Assembly: GCF_964355755.1 (NCBI RefSeq)
Contig: NC_092674.1
Span: 871,001-935,000, forward strand
Length of the DNA stretch: 64,000 nucleotides
Origin: Antedon mediterranea
Taxonomy: Eukaryota > Echinodermata > Crinoidea > Comatulida > Antedonidae
Direction of reading: 5' to 3'
Both the position numbers and the translations under genes were made by a program. Below, piece by piece: positions 1 through 11,265 of the stretch. Numbering within the stretch: position 1 is the first letter of the stretch; each line of letters starts with the position of its first letter. The notes beneath the pieces are model-generated. The model was given only the letters and a program-made list of their open reading frames with translations. It searched no databases and was not told the origin of the DNA.

Positions 1-309
1 TACAAAAAACAAAACTTGTAGACCTGGAGACAACATTTTATTTTTTTAACATGTTTGAGTGAGATGTTCGGCGATATAATACACACGTGTGTACTCACGA
101 CGTCGATGTAAACAAACAGCCAACTTCTACTTCCGTCTGAGTGTATTGCATTTTGGGTAATGATGACGTTTTGCTCGACGACCACCCATAGATTTAACCG
201 GTTATTTCGGAGCACAAATTGAGCAGAAACGCGGTCTTGTTATTGTTATCTATTTTTAATCTATTTTAAAATAACCGGTTAAATTGCGTTATGCAGCAGA
301 AACAGACCC
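1..309. mobile_element. Right part of a Harbinger-like inverted-repeat element, cut by the window edge
   Basis: The right end reads GCAGCAGAAACAGACCC and is followed by TTA, a plausible 3-bp target duplication. This terminus is nearly the same as the terminal repeats of the element at 55317-56130. Both also share an internal stretch around CACGTGTGTAC (about 82-92 here, 55845-55855 there). Two copies of a TAACCGGTTA palindrome (about 195-204 and 272-281) sit where the other element has its repeated ATACCGTAT motifs. An internal GCAGAAACGCGG (about 223) echoes the terminus. No coding potential is seen. The left end lies outside the window, so the length is unknown. Confidence 0.6.
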
Positions 310-312
310 TTA

Positions 313-1681
313 GTACAACAAGTCTACTCAGTTAAGACTTCTACTCAATTGTGTAAACTCCATGCCATGCTCATGAGTTCATTTGTTCATGTGTTTTTTT
401 TCTAAATGTTGAATTACTAATTAGATGAGGTAACCTTGGCGTTATTAAAGTTGCATCACACTTGCACATCTGTCCACACCAGATTTTAAATGTGTGATGG
501 CTTCTACTTGATGATCTTTGGTCTTATCCTTTAGAGACTAAGCTAACCACTACAGTGTGTAAATCATTTATTTTTGTGCTATGCTTATCTGAGTGACATT
601 ATTAAAGAAGAAACATACTTAGGATGAGAGCATAAGTGGTGGTTTAAGTATGTTCACTTAGACTACTGTAGTTATAAATTATATTATCCTTGGCAATGGC
701 AGAGATATATAAAATACTTAATGTGAGAAATATTTAAACACACACTGTCTTTACTTGTATTTCTCCCTTTATAAAATCAAACTTAATATATTTTATCCCC
801 CTACATCCTTTTGATGACTCACCGATTCTTAGATGAGGACTTACTGTAAATAAGAATTGATACCGGTAATCGCTTGTCAATTATCAGCTTCTCTAAATTT
901 CCATCACAAATTCTAATTTTAGATGAAAGCTTACAATAATTATTACATTCTATGACATTCTTCTAAGGTAATTTAATTGTCCTATTGCACACCATGTGAC
1001 CCACAATCGTCCAATCAAATGACAGGAATTTATTTATTTGTTATATAATACATTCTTGGCATTCTTCTAAGTTAAATTTAATTTAATTGGAATGATATTC
1101 TTAAGATTGGCTTCATTAACTAAATTCATAATTAACATTAATGTGACAGTAAGCGTTATTTTATAATTAGCGTTGTAGTAACCAAGATTGTTGATTGCCG
1201 TAATAAACTGACACAAATCATTTATAATGTCACTCGTTGTAGAATAAACCCTATTAATTTAGACTGTACAAATACCAATTTGCCGTCGTTCATTTAGTTG
1301 TATCTGTGTCGTTGATATCCTGAGTGGAATGTTAATTTATAATATAGTTGGTATGATCGCTAAATAGATACTGTGTAGGCCTAGTGCTTGAATGCCAAAG
1401 TGATTGTATAGATTAAGTAGAATGCGATTTGTGCAGAATATTTGCATGTCTGCAGTTTATGGATTTACAGGAAGTTGGATATTGTTTCAACGTTTCAATA
1501 TGTAGATGGCTTTGGGCCGATTTACAACTTCTAAAATCATGCATTTCAGAATCACATATTTAAAAAAACATTTGAAAAATCATGGTTTTTTTAAAACATT
1601 TTAATATTATGTGTAAAGTGATTGATTCACATACACTCCTATTTATTATTATTAATAAAGGTTTAATGTTTTTTGTTGTAG
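313..1681. other. Glypican intron, no further gene
   Basis: AT-rich intronic sequence upstream of the first visible glypican exon. Nothing coding is seen. A dispersed repeat at about 985-1045 (with GTCCAATCAAATGACAGGAA) recurs in inverted orientation at about 13138-13205. The intron ends with a standard acceptor, TTGTTGTAG, at 1673-1681. Confidence 0.6.
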
Positions 1682-2979
1682 TCTTTTGAAAAATGTGGCC
1701 ATCTAGTAAGAAAACGACGATCATCCGAACCAAACAAGAAAAAATTGGATAAGAAATCGGATTGGAGTAGATACCGGCCTCAAGGAAATAACAATCCATC
1801 ATCGACGGCTCTTGGAGCTACCCTCAACGGCTACATTGCCGAAACTGCAGAGATGTTAAAGAACTCTATTAATTTCTGGGCGGATCTGCCGTACCTCATG
1901 TGCAATGATGATAACTATGCAGCGGAAGCATCCAATCAGAACTGCTGGACTGGAATCGAGATCGGAAAGTAAGTATTAAACACAAACTGCACATTTAAAA
2001 AACATTGGCTTTAAGTGGTTAATTTGTGCATTGTAAATGTTTGCATATTAACTACTGAGTTTGGTACTAGTATTGTAATATGTTAGGTCTTGGTATTCAC
2101 CTGTTATGCAAATTGTATGCATCCTATATAATATCTACATAATTGTGGCTGCCTACTTTATTTTCATAAAGATTATCTTATTATATAATATAGCATTATT
2201 TAATCATTAACTTTACTTGTATCGACACTACTATATTATTCATTATATATTAAGATTATAGATTTTTTTTAAATAGTGGTGTTTATTAACCCACAGTTAT
2301 GACCGGCCTATTGTAAAAAGCGGGCTAGAATTCCAAGGCAATAACTCAGAAGTTGATATGGTAAGCAGAATAAGATCGCCCTCTACGTTGGAGTATAAGG
2401 CTTTGCTTAAAGACATTACAGCTCAACTTAATCATGCTTATACCGGAAGAAATACAAAATTTATATCATTAGTTCCTGATGGTAAGTAGCTAGCTTAGTT
2501 CCATTAAATAAAACATCAAGATTTACATTTATATGGAATAAAATAACACCAGACTCACAGACATTAAGATTTTACATAAATAAATATACCAGACAGACTC
2601 ATAGGCATTTAGTTTATATGGAAGAAAATCTCAAGTCTATTTCGTGCCTAGCTTTCCTGGATAAACCAGTATTTGTATTTATTTGCATCCAACATCCAAA
2701 TGCTACCAACAGAATACTTTAAAATACACAAAATATTAAATACAGTACTATCATTTTTTTTTTTCAGACGAAGATTATGATGAGGAAGGCAGTGGTAGTG
2801 GCAGTGGATCTGGTTCTGGTGATGGATCAGTCAACGATATCACTGTCACAACCATTGACAACGATCCTAAATATCGACCGACGAAATTCCCAGACAATGC
2901 AGCACCCTCGCAAGCAACAATAACATTATCTGTATTAATTTTCTCTATGTTATTTTCATGTCTCTTCCGCGGTCATTGA
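1682..2979 (+). CDS. Glypican, GPC1/2/4/6 (Dally-like) class, last three coding exons
   Basis: A cell-surface, GPI-anchored heparan sulfate proteoglycan that shapes Wnt, Hedgehog and FGF signalling. Exons are 1682-1968, 2297-2481 and 2768-2979; donors (GTAAGT) and acceptors are canonical and phases agree (2, then 1). The first exon encodes C-G-H-L-V followed by a basic stretch, then the C-terminal core with FWADLPYLMCNDD and the paired cysteines ending in CWTG. The second has the class signature Q-G-N-N-S-E-V and the conserved AYTGRNTKF, matching vertebrate GPC4/6. The third opens with an acidic run and then repeated Ser-Gly, the glycosaminoglycan attachment region, followed by a linker and a terminal hydrophobic segment (ATITLSVLIFSMLFSCLF) that fits a GPI signal. 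The stop is TGA at 2977-2979. The N-terminal cysteine-rich lobe lies outside the window. Class assignment is firm; the exact paralogue is not. Confidence 0.93.
2636..2670. repeat. Dispersed short repeat, CTATTTCGTGCC family
   Basis: Core TCTATTTCGTGCCTAGC followed by a GGATAAACCAG-like half. Other copies lie at about 26365-26404, 26674-26715, 30017-30056 and 30305-30346. The unit is about 40 bp with CTATT at one end and, in longer copies, AATAG at the other. The origin is unknown. Confidence 0.5.
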
Positions 2980-5536
2980 AAATAACCATTGCTGAAATGA
3001 CCATTGCTGAAGCTGTTTAAAGATTAGTTATATAAGAATAATGAATAACTAAAGGTACTAATAAGAACTGGAACCAAAACTCTGGCGTGTACACCATAGC
3101 ATAATACGTACTATACCTCTATTGGGATATCATTTCATATCCAACAGTGGTGTAGTACATTTAGGTGTCTCTGCCGTATGTATTAGCAGTGTAGAACAGT
3201 TTACTGTGCAGGAAGTATGGAGCAGCCTGTTGTCAAGAATCCTCTAGAAATAGTACCTCTGGAATTATGGGTAAATGGACATGAATGTCTCCAGAAATCA
3301 GAGAGAGAGAGCATGGAATACGTCCACAAACAAGAGCGAGACAGTCGTTAGGAATTTAGAATTCCTGTCAACTTTTCCTAGAGGTTAGTCTTCACAGCAC
3401 TGCTGACACAGAGACATGACGGGCAATTTAAATTAATTGATAGAGAATGTACAATGCTGCTTCTGATGAGAATCAAAATGCTTAATGTTTACTTCCAATT
3501 CCCAATAAAAAATACAGAAATCATGCTCATTACGACATGAAAATGTTAAATGTTCTGATATGGAATAACGGATGTGAAGTTGCTTGTCACTGGACTTTAA
3601 TGCTAGAGCCACAAGTAGACATTCATGCTGGCGATATATTTGAAATCAACGTTTGTCAGAAGCACTGCCTGGTTTCAATTTAGTGATAACTGTTATAAAG
3701 ATGGTTTTTAGTAACATATCTTTTATTTATTTTTTATTTTAAATGTGAAAAATGTTAATTGTAAATAGAGATATTGTGGTTTTGAAAAATGAAGGTAGTT
3801 TATCTATGAATGGTGTGGCTATATAGCATGTCTTAAGAAAGACTTCAATGTTAATTAAGATTGGGCTTATGTATTGAGTCTGGATTTTGGGAGTTTTTTT
3901 TTAAACACAATTGGCCAATGGTTCATAAAACTGAAAATAAGCACACAAATTCCATGTTAATATTCATTCCTTATAAATCCTGAACCAAGTCCCTTGCTTT
4001 TTAAAAATAATTGAGAATTATAAATTATGCTTGAAGTTGGTGCTTTATATTCGCAGGTTAAGTACTTGCACTTAACAATGTAAGTACCTAGTCTTTGAGA
4101 TAAGTACTCAAAAAGTAAGAACTTCTCTTAAACCAAATATTAAATATCTTGGATTGCGAATGGAAATTGTAGAAATATTTTTAGATTTGATTTGTACTTA
4201 ATCCAAAGCTTTCAAATGTTTCGATGCTAGGAGCATTTTATAGATCGGTATTCATTTGTTGAAATTCAGTATTATTTCTAACCAGTTATATATATATGGG
4301 ACTGACAATAATAGGATTAGTAATATTTGCTATATTGATTGCCTATGTTGATTAGTTAAGTCGATGCTTAGGTGCCTTTGAGTGCTTCGGGCTTGCTTCA
4401 TTTTGGGTGCCTTCTATCGACTGATACTCAAGCTCTGGTCGCAAACATAATCATAATATTCTCTACAGTGTTCTTTTAATAATGTAGCTATAATGAATAT
4501 TTAATTTACGTAGTTACTGTAATTTTATAAACAATATATAAATCAGCAAGTGTTACGCTAATGCTACTAAAAGCCCCTTTTATGAAAAAAAATTTGAATT
4601 GTAATATTGTTTTAAAACATTTTAAATTGAAAAGTTTTAATCTCAAGTGATTGTGCAGTTGTTGGTTTTAATTGTTTTTAAAAACTCATTCATTTGTACA
4701 TAGAAAAAAAATGTTTTTAAATAATAATGTATTATTACTTATATCCAAGTTATCTGGTAGAATATACAGCAACCTTCCAAGAATGAACCCTTTTGTGCCT
4801 CGTCGCTTTGTAATCACTCAAATCTATTTGATATGAATTCTTGTTTGGAACATGGTATTGGTGTTGTATTTTCCACCGATTTTCCAGTTCTTGAGTTTTG
4901 ATATAATAAATAAGTCTTTATGCTTTTAGATTTTACATAATTGTTTTGATCATGAAACTTCAATTTGACCATTTATTGAATCATGTAGTTGAGATTTTAA
5001 ACTTTAAGTACGGTGGTATGGCCTCTTAATTTAAGTAAAATCATTGGTTTGTTTAATTCAAAAGTTGATGTACTAAGTCAATTGTGTCTACAGGAAATAT
5101 TACAAAAATGGAATCATTTGCTAATATAAGACAAGGAAATAAGTAAAAAGTCTTAAACATCTAAGAAATCTTTACAAAAATGTATTTAAACGAAAACGGC
5201 CCTGTGTAGTGTTCTTTGTTTCCCCAAAATTAAAAACGAAAATAATCCAGAGACCGATAAATAATAATTTATCTTTGCTGTCGACAGCATTAAATTGATT
5301 TGTGTTTATTTGTATTATAATTTTTTCATCCACCGATTATTGTCTGGGGTACTGTTTTTCTTTTAATGCTTAGTAGATTGAGATTAATTATCTTAAAATG
5401 TAAATTGTACAGAATCTTATAAAGTATAACATAAATCATTTTAACATTTTCTGTTCAGTTTAGCTGTAATATTTGCATTTGTATGTAAATGATGTTGAAT
5501 TTATAAGTTAGTGATGTAGTTCTATATATAAGACTG

Positions 5537-5606
5537 GGTCAGTATAGGGTCATCTAAGGTCAGCATAAGGTCACCTAGGGTCAGCATAAGGTCACCTATG
5601 GTCATC
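5537..5606. repeat. Short tandem GGTCA-type repeat
   Basis: Five or so imperfect units alternating AAGGTCAGCAT and AAGGTCACCT/GGTCATC. The AGGTCA half-sites look like nuclear-receptor half-sites, but the spacing is irregular and I read this as a simple repeat. Confidence 0.5.
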
Positions 5607-5941
5607 CTCATCTAAAATCTACCTAATTAATATCCACCATGTTTTTAAGGTTTCATTCTTTAAGAAATAATATATATTGATCAGAAAAAGCAGTATTAAT
5701 TATGAACTTGTGTTGGTTTTTGTTAATAGCTTTTAATTTAAACAGTATTGTATGTATGTATACTGTGTAACTTGGGTACACCCTTAATTTGTATGTAATG
5801 TGTAGTTAATGTGTGTTTAATACATACTGCATACATTTATCCAAGTTCTCAACAGCATCGGTATAAAAATGAAACAATAACATGGAGCAGCAGAAATAGT
5901 CTTAAATTTGATTACTTTATAATTCATTTATTCTACACAAA

Positions 5942-6083
5942 TTAAGCTGGTTCTCACTTGGACGCAATGCAAAGATGTAAAGCGCACTGCGATGGATAAT
6001 GCAAACCGTTTGTTTGAGATTGGTCACTCAATTGCGATGCGTTTATGTCGTTGCGTTGCGTCCAATTGTGAATCAAGCTGTAA
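5942..6083. mobile_element. MITE with imperfect terminal inverted repeats
   Basis: The left end reads AAGCTGGTTCTCACTTGGACG and the right end is its near complement (CGTCCAATTGTGAATCAAGCT), flanked by TTA/TAA, consistent with a TA duplication. The roughly 140-bp element is largely palindromic and has no coding capacity. Confidence 0.6.
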
Positions 6084-7015
6084 GTTATGTGCCTGTGTGT
6101 TATGTTACTCATTTCAATACACTTTGACATAAATGTGTATGCTGTATAAATACACACATACTATAATTATATGTATACATGGTATAGTTTATCTTAGTAC
6201 AAAAAGAAAATACATTTATTATTATTTGTTTTGAGTTAATTAAGTTTGTAGGCTGTTAACTATTTAAGAAAGAAAGACTGGACTAAATAATTTAAGCCAA
6301 TTCTGAAAGTATGTATTGGTAGGCCTGTTATTATTTATACATGATGTATTGATACAATCCTTCAAAATAATTATAATCATGAACCATACAAGTTTAGAAA
6401 GTATTAACAACTTAAAAAGTTACTTGTTTAAAATAACATGGTGAGAAATCATTACAAACAATGTGTGAAAGAAGTTAAAAGTTAGTTTGAAAAAAAGTTA
6501 AATTAAAAATTAGTGTGAACAGTTTTATAGTTAAAATTTAAAAAATAAAGCTTTTGACAAATTAATATCATGTAATATATATTTATATGTATCAATAAAA
6601 AAAACGATCATTGTAACTTGTATTGATAGTATTGATACAAATTGAACAGTTTATAAAATGGCAGGTTTATTGGCGTAAACTGTCATAACCACTAGAGGGC
6701 GACAGTAGCAACATTGTATATTTTGCCACCTGTAATATTTCTAGCCAGTCTTCAATACTGATGTGCTTAATATAATTATTGGCATAGATAATAACCCTGA
6801 ATATGTGTACCTTTTAAAATTCAATAAAATGATTTTGTACCAAAGGATTTGATTTGTGTATGTGTCTTACTTTACTTTTTCTACACAATTTATTTTATTT
6901 CTAAATATGATTTCAGTGAGCTCTAAGTATTTGATTAGAAACTATTGAAAATGAAAATAGCCCATTAATACAGTCACACCTGCTAAAAAATCTTCCATAC
7001 ATAAAGAACTCAATA

Positions 7016-8185
7016 GGATTGATTACAAACCCACACCTCGAATTAAAGAATAGGATTGGATTAGAAACTACTTAGAAAATATTAAAAGTGATTACAATAC
7101 ACAAGAAATTAAAGAATTGGATTGGATTAGACACTACAAAGAAAATATTAAAAGTGATTACAATACACAAGAAATTAAAGAATTGGATTGGATTAGACAC
7201 TACAAAGAAAATATTAAAAGTTATTACAAACCCACACAAGAAATTAAAGAATTGGATTGGATTAGACACTACAAAGAAAATATTAAAAGTTATTACAAAC
7301 CCACACAAGAAATTAAAGAATTGGATTGGATTAGACACTACAAAGAAAATATTAAAAGTTATTACAAACCCACACAAGAAATTAAAGAATTGGATTGGAT
7401 TAGACACTACAAAGAAAATATTAAAAGTTATTACAAACCCACACAAGAAATTAAAGAATTGGATTGGATTAGACACTACAAAGAAAATATTAAAAGTTAT
7501 TACAAACCCACACAAGAAATTAAAGAATTGGATTGGATTAGACACTACAAAGAAAATATTAAAAGTTATTACAAACCCACACAAGAAATTAAAGAATTGG
7601 ATTGGATTAGACACTACAAAGAAAATATTAAAAGTTATTACAAACCCACACCTCGAATTAAAGAATTGGATTGGATTAGACACTACAAAGAAAATATTAA
7701 AAGTGATTACAATACACAAGAAATTAAAGAATTGGATTGGATTAGACACTACAAAGAAAATATTAAAAGTGATTACAATACACAAGAAATTAAAGAATTG
7801 GATTGGATTAGACACTACAAAGAAAATATTAAAAGTGATTACAATACACAAGAAATTAAAGAATTGGATTGGATTAGACACTACAAAGAAAATATTAAAA
7901 GTTATTACAAACCCACACAAGAAATTAAAGAATTGGATTGGATTAGACACTACAAAGAAAATATTAAAAGTTATTACAAACCCACACAAGAAATTAAAGA
8001 ATTGGATTGGATTAGACACTACAAAGAAAATATTAAAAGTTATTACAAACCCACACCTCGAATTAAAGAATTGGATTGGATTAGACACTACAAAGAAAAT
8101 ATTAAAAGTTATTACAAACCCACACAAGAAATTAAAGAAATGGATTGGTTTAGGAACTACTTAGAAATATTCAAAGTGATCAAAC
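7016..8185. repeat. Minisatellite of 66/69-bp units, about 17 copies
   Basis: Units share the core GAATTGGATTGGATTAGACA and differ in a short head: ACAATACACAAG (66 bp), ACAAACCCACACAAG (69 bp) or ...CACACCTCG. Order along the array: a degenerate first copy, two 66-mers, six 69-mers, one CCTCG form, three 66-mers, two 69-mers, a CCTCG form, a 69-mer and a degenerate end. The recurring order suggests block duplication. Because both lengths are multiples of three and the unit lacks stops, long open frames run through it on both strands; there is no sign that they are translated. Confidence 0.95.
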
Positions 8186-8279
8186 CAACATCTGAAGATT
8201 AAACCAATCAGAGCACAGATACTTTCTCAAGTTGCAGACGACAAGAAGAGTGTGGCAGCTCTCATACATTGGAATTAGA

Positions 8280-8480
8280 CTAGGCCTAGCTAGGCCTATT
8301 TATTGATTATTATTTAAAGAAAGTAATTATTTCGGAATATGGAAGTGAATACAATAAAACAAGGCTACCGGGCTTTCAATACTCAGAAAGGTATGTTTGT
8401 AATTGAATTGCTTGCTAGGCCTAGACTTAGGCTTAGGCCTACTACTACTAGGCTAGAGCTAAGCCCTAGGCCAAATCAAT
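8280..8480. repeat. AGGCCTA-rich patch
   Basis: At least five copies of AGGCCTA or its complement TAGGCCT sit within about 200 bp, with related CTAGGC and TAGGCTTAGG words. The same palindrome is scattered through the whole window. No function is assigned. Confidence 0.4.
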
Positions 8481-9292
8481 TGATCTGTGGTGTAATGCAT
8501 TGGGCAAAGGCACCTGGTTTAGCACTCCTAATGGGCCCTGGGTAGCATTGGCCCTTCTTGAGGCTGCTTATGTTCTGGGTTTAGCCAGTGAACGCTCATA
8601 GCATTACTCCACTGTAAGGGGAGTTGGTGGAGGTCATAAAAATGTGCTGATTCAAATTTGTAATATAGTGCCATCTGTCTAATTTTAATCTGTGACAGAG
8701 TCTCTTTGTAGTCCAATTCTGTAGATCAGGAATGATATATATTTTGACATCATTGCAACTGTTGTTTTACCAGAGTAAAGGGCAAATTTAGGATTGTCTT
8801 CATCATCATCATAAAGAAAGTAATATCAATAAACATGAATTAATAGTTATATTTAATTGTATAATTGTACATGTATATTTCACTTTCAATTGAAAACAAA
8901 ATTTAATTACAAAAAAGTGAAATTATTCAGCTTCTTAAATAAACTATAATTGTTAAATTTATTATTAAATCATAATATTGTTTTGTTAATATTCATTCTT
9001 AAAATAATCATTTAACATTAATAATCATCAGTATTAATGTATTAATACCATAACTATACTGATGATAGTGTAAGATAGTAGTGCTTAAATATGATTTGTA
9101 TTTTACTATTTGTTAACTTAAACAACTGATACAAAATACATAAACAGATAATTCTGTTATGGTTATAATGTGTATTATCATCAGGTTAGTAAATCCTAAA
9201 TAAACCATTGGTTACAATCCCCCAAATTTGGTATTTATTTTAGATATCACATGCTTGAGGAAAGTACAGTTCCGTGTACTTTATATTTTATG

Positions 9293-9424
9293 TTTGGTTT
9301 CCACTAGGTTACAACACAAATGATTTGACCAATGACAAGCGATAGATTATTCAAAATGTTGCTTGTCATTGGTCAACTCACTTGCGTCTAAGTTGTTGAG
9401 TTGCATCCTAGTGGGTGGAACCAA
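9293..9424. mobile_element. Palindromic MITE
   Basis: The left arm (TTGGTTTCCACTAGG, then TTGACCAATGACAAGC) is complemented by the right arm (GCTTGTCATTGGTCAA, then CCTAGTGGGTGGAACCAA). The element is about 130 bp with no coding capacity. The target duplication is unclear. Confidence 0.6.
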
Positions 9425-10269
9425 GGATTATCGTGGCAATAACCTAACATTATCCCACTGTCTAGTAGTAGCATATTTTTCAATGGGCACAAACACATTA
9501 ATAATCACATATTGGCGTGATTAAGACATTTAAAATTAGTTTTCCCCTCCCCCCCACAAGTTCGCAAATAAATCATCTCATTTACATCTCACTTCATAAA
9601 TCTTACCAAATTCCTAGAATTCTTAATTATCTGTGTAACCAATTCTAAACTATTCCTTTTTCAAACCAGCACACAGAATTCTAAATCTATCAATGGGTAA
9701 AAAACATTGGGAAATTGTACATATCTTTTACAACATTTAATGTTACTTTTATAATGTTTTCTCATTATATTGATCCATGTGACCATATTTTGTCTTTTTT
9801 TTTTTTATTAAACTCTAAAACATCAAGTTAAAAATGTAATAATTCCTGTTTAATGGGTTCACACTTTATACGAAAAATCTAAAAATAACATTACATAATA
9901 AATTAACTTGTTTAAAGAATATATCCTAAAATGGTTTCCGTTTAAATATTTGTATACTAGTTAAGTCTGCTAAAAGCATTTACTAGGTAACCATCTTAAT
10001 ACACCAGTAAACAAAATATGTAATAAATACTAACAGTTTTTCTTGAGCACTTTCTTAAATCAGTGATATTCCAAAATTGGTGGTCCTTGGTGTTATTATT
10101 ATATAATCTTCATTAACTTCCAAGCTTAAATAGCATAACTTAGGGAAAATTATTCTACTGCAATTTTTACTGCATTAATGAAATATTTTATTTTTAAATG
10201 TAGAAGTCTATGAGACAGTCATTGCAAAAAACAGTGTGTTTGATTAGTCCAAGGGAGTAAGCAAAATGT

Positions 10270-10996
10270 AGTTCCCTAAGCAACTTTAGCCATCATAGGG
10301 GAAAAATGACAAAATCAGCACTGTGGTCATAATCAAGTTGGCTTAGTTCCTAAGCAACTTTAGCCATCATAGGGTAAATATGACAAAATCAGCACTGTAG
10401 TCATAATCAATTTGGCTAAGTTCCTAAGCAATTTTAGCCATCATAGGGTAAATATGACAAAATCAGCACTGTAGTCATAATCAATTTGGCTTAGTTCTTA
10501 AGCAATTTTAGCCATCATAGGGGAAATATGACAAAATCAGCACTGTGGTCATAATCAATTTGGCTTAGTTCTTAAGCAATTTTAGCCATCATAGGGGAAA
10601 TATGACAAAATCAGCACTGTAGTCATAATCAATTTGGCTTAGTTCTTAAGCAATTTTAGCCATCATAGGGGAAATATGACAAAATCAGCACTGTAGTCAT
10701 AATCAATTTGGCTTAGTTCTTAAGCAATTTTAGCCATCATAGGGGAAATATGACAAAATCAGCACTGTGGTCATAATCAATTTGGCTTAGTTCTTAAGCA
10801 ATTTTAGCCATCATAGGGGAAATATGACAAAATCAGCACTGTAGTCATAATCAATTTGGCTTAGTTCTTAAGCAATTTTAGCCATCATAGGGGAAATATG
10901 ACAAAATCAGCACTGTAGTCATAATCAATTTGGCTTAGTTCTTAAGCAATTTTAGCCATCATAGGGGAAATATGACAAAATCAGCACTGTGGTCAT
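10270..10996. repeat. 74-bp tandem array, about 10 copies
   Basis: The unit contains TAAGCAATTTTAGCCATCAT and TGACAAAATCAGCACTGT(A/G)G. The period is 74 bp throughout. The first two or three copies differ most (CAACTTTAGCC). The array ends just downstream of the Rag poly(A) signal. Confidence 0.95.
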
Positions 10997-11026
10997 ATTA
11001 CAAAGTTGTCTAAACAATATAGACTA

Positions 11027-11032
11027 TTTAAT
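11027..11032 (-). terminator. Candidate poly(A) signal of the Rag gene (ATTAAA)
   Basis: The minus-strand hexamer ATTAAA lies 234 bases past the Rag stop codon. No AATAAA occurs on the minus strand between the stop and this site. Inferred; cleavage would fall at the edge of the 74-bp array. Confidence 0.35.
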
Positions 11033-11265
11033 TAACCACATAAAACTCCTATAAAGTAGGAAGCCTTTTACCATTCTTCCCCTGAAACAAATTGACTGCA
11101 CACAGAGCATGCTTTATGTGGTCTTGAATGAAATTGTCTTCTTTCTACGCAAACTTCAAGTCAGTATAGTTTTGTTGTTTGACGTCTATTTCTAACCAGT
11201 TTCCAGAGTCACAAACATGGCCTGTTTGCAACTAAAAACAACAAATGTGTAGCAAGTGATCCACG

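Larger units (their letters stand above)
2980..6845 (+). other. Probable long 3' UTR of the glypican gene
   Basis: No convincing coding exon follows the glypican stop. The sequence is AT-rich, with small local repeats at 5537-5606 (GGTCA-CC units) and a MITE at 5942-6083. A candidate poly(A) signal AATAAA at 6823-6828 is followed by a GT-rich stretch (TTTGTGTATGTGTC, about 6852), a good cleavage context. Earlier AATAAA-like sites (about 4906, 6585) could end shorter forms. The extent is inferred. Confidence 0.4.
6846..11026. other. Intergenic interval between glypican and Rag genes
   Basis: Tail-to-tail spacing between two convergent genes. It holds two tandem arrays (7016-8185, 10270-10996), a MITE at 9293-9424 and an AGGCCT-rich patch at about 8280-8480. 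No exon is recognisable. Confidence 0.55.

Noticed and set aside
5537-5606. Nuclear-receptor response element from AGGTCA half-sites
   Set aside because: Irregular spacing and clear tandem origin; no supporting context.
7072-8202. Three overlapping open frames of about 350-360 aa (two plus, one minus)
   Set aside because: They are by-products of 66/69-bp repeats without stops; no start context, homology or splice sites support a gene.
8339-8545. 68-aa plus frame starting MEVNTIKQGYRAFN
   Set aside because: Runs through AGGCCT-rich repeat, no homology and no splice partners.
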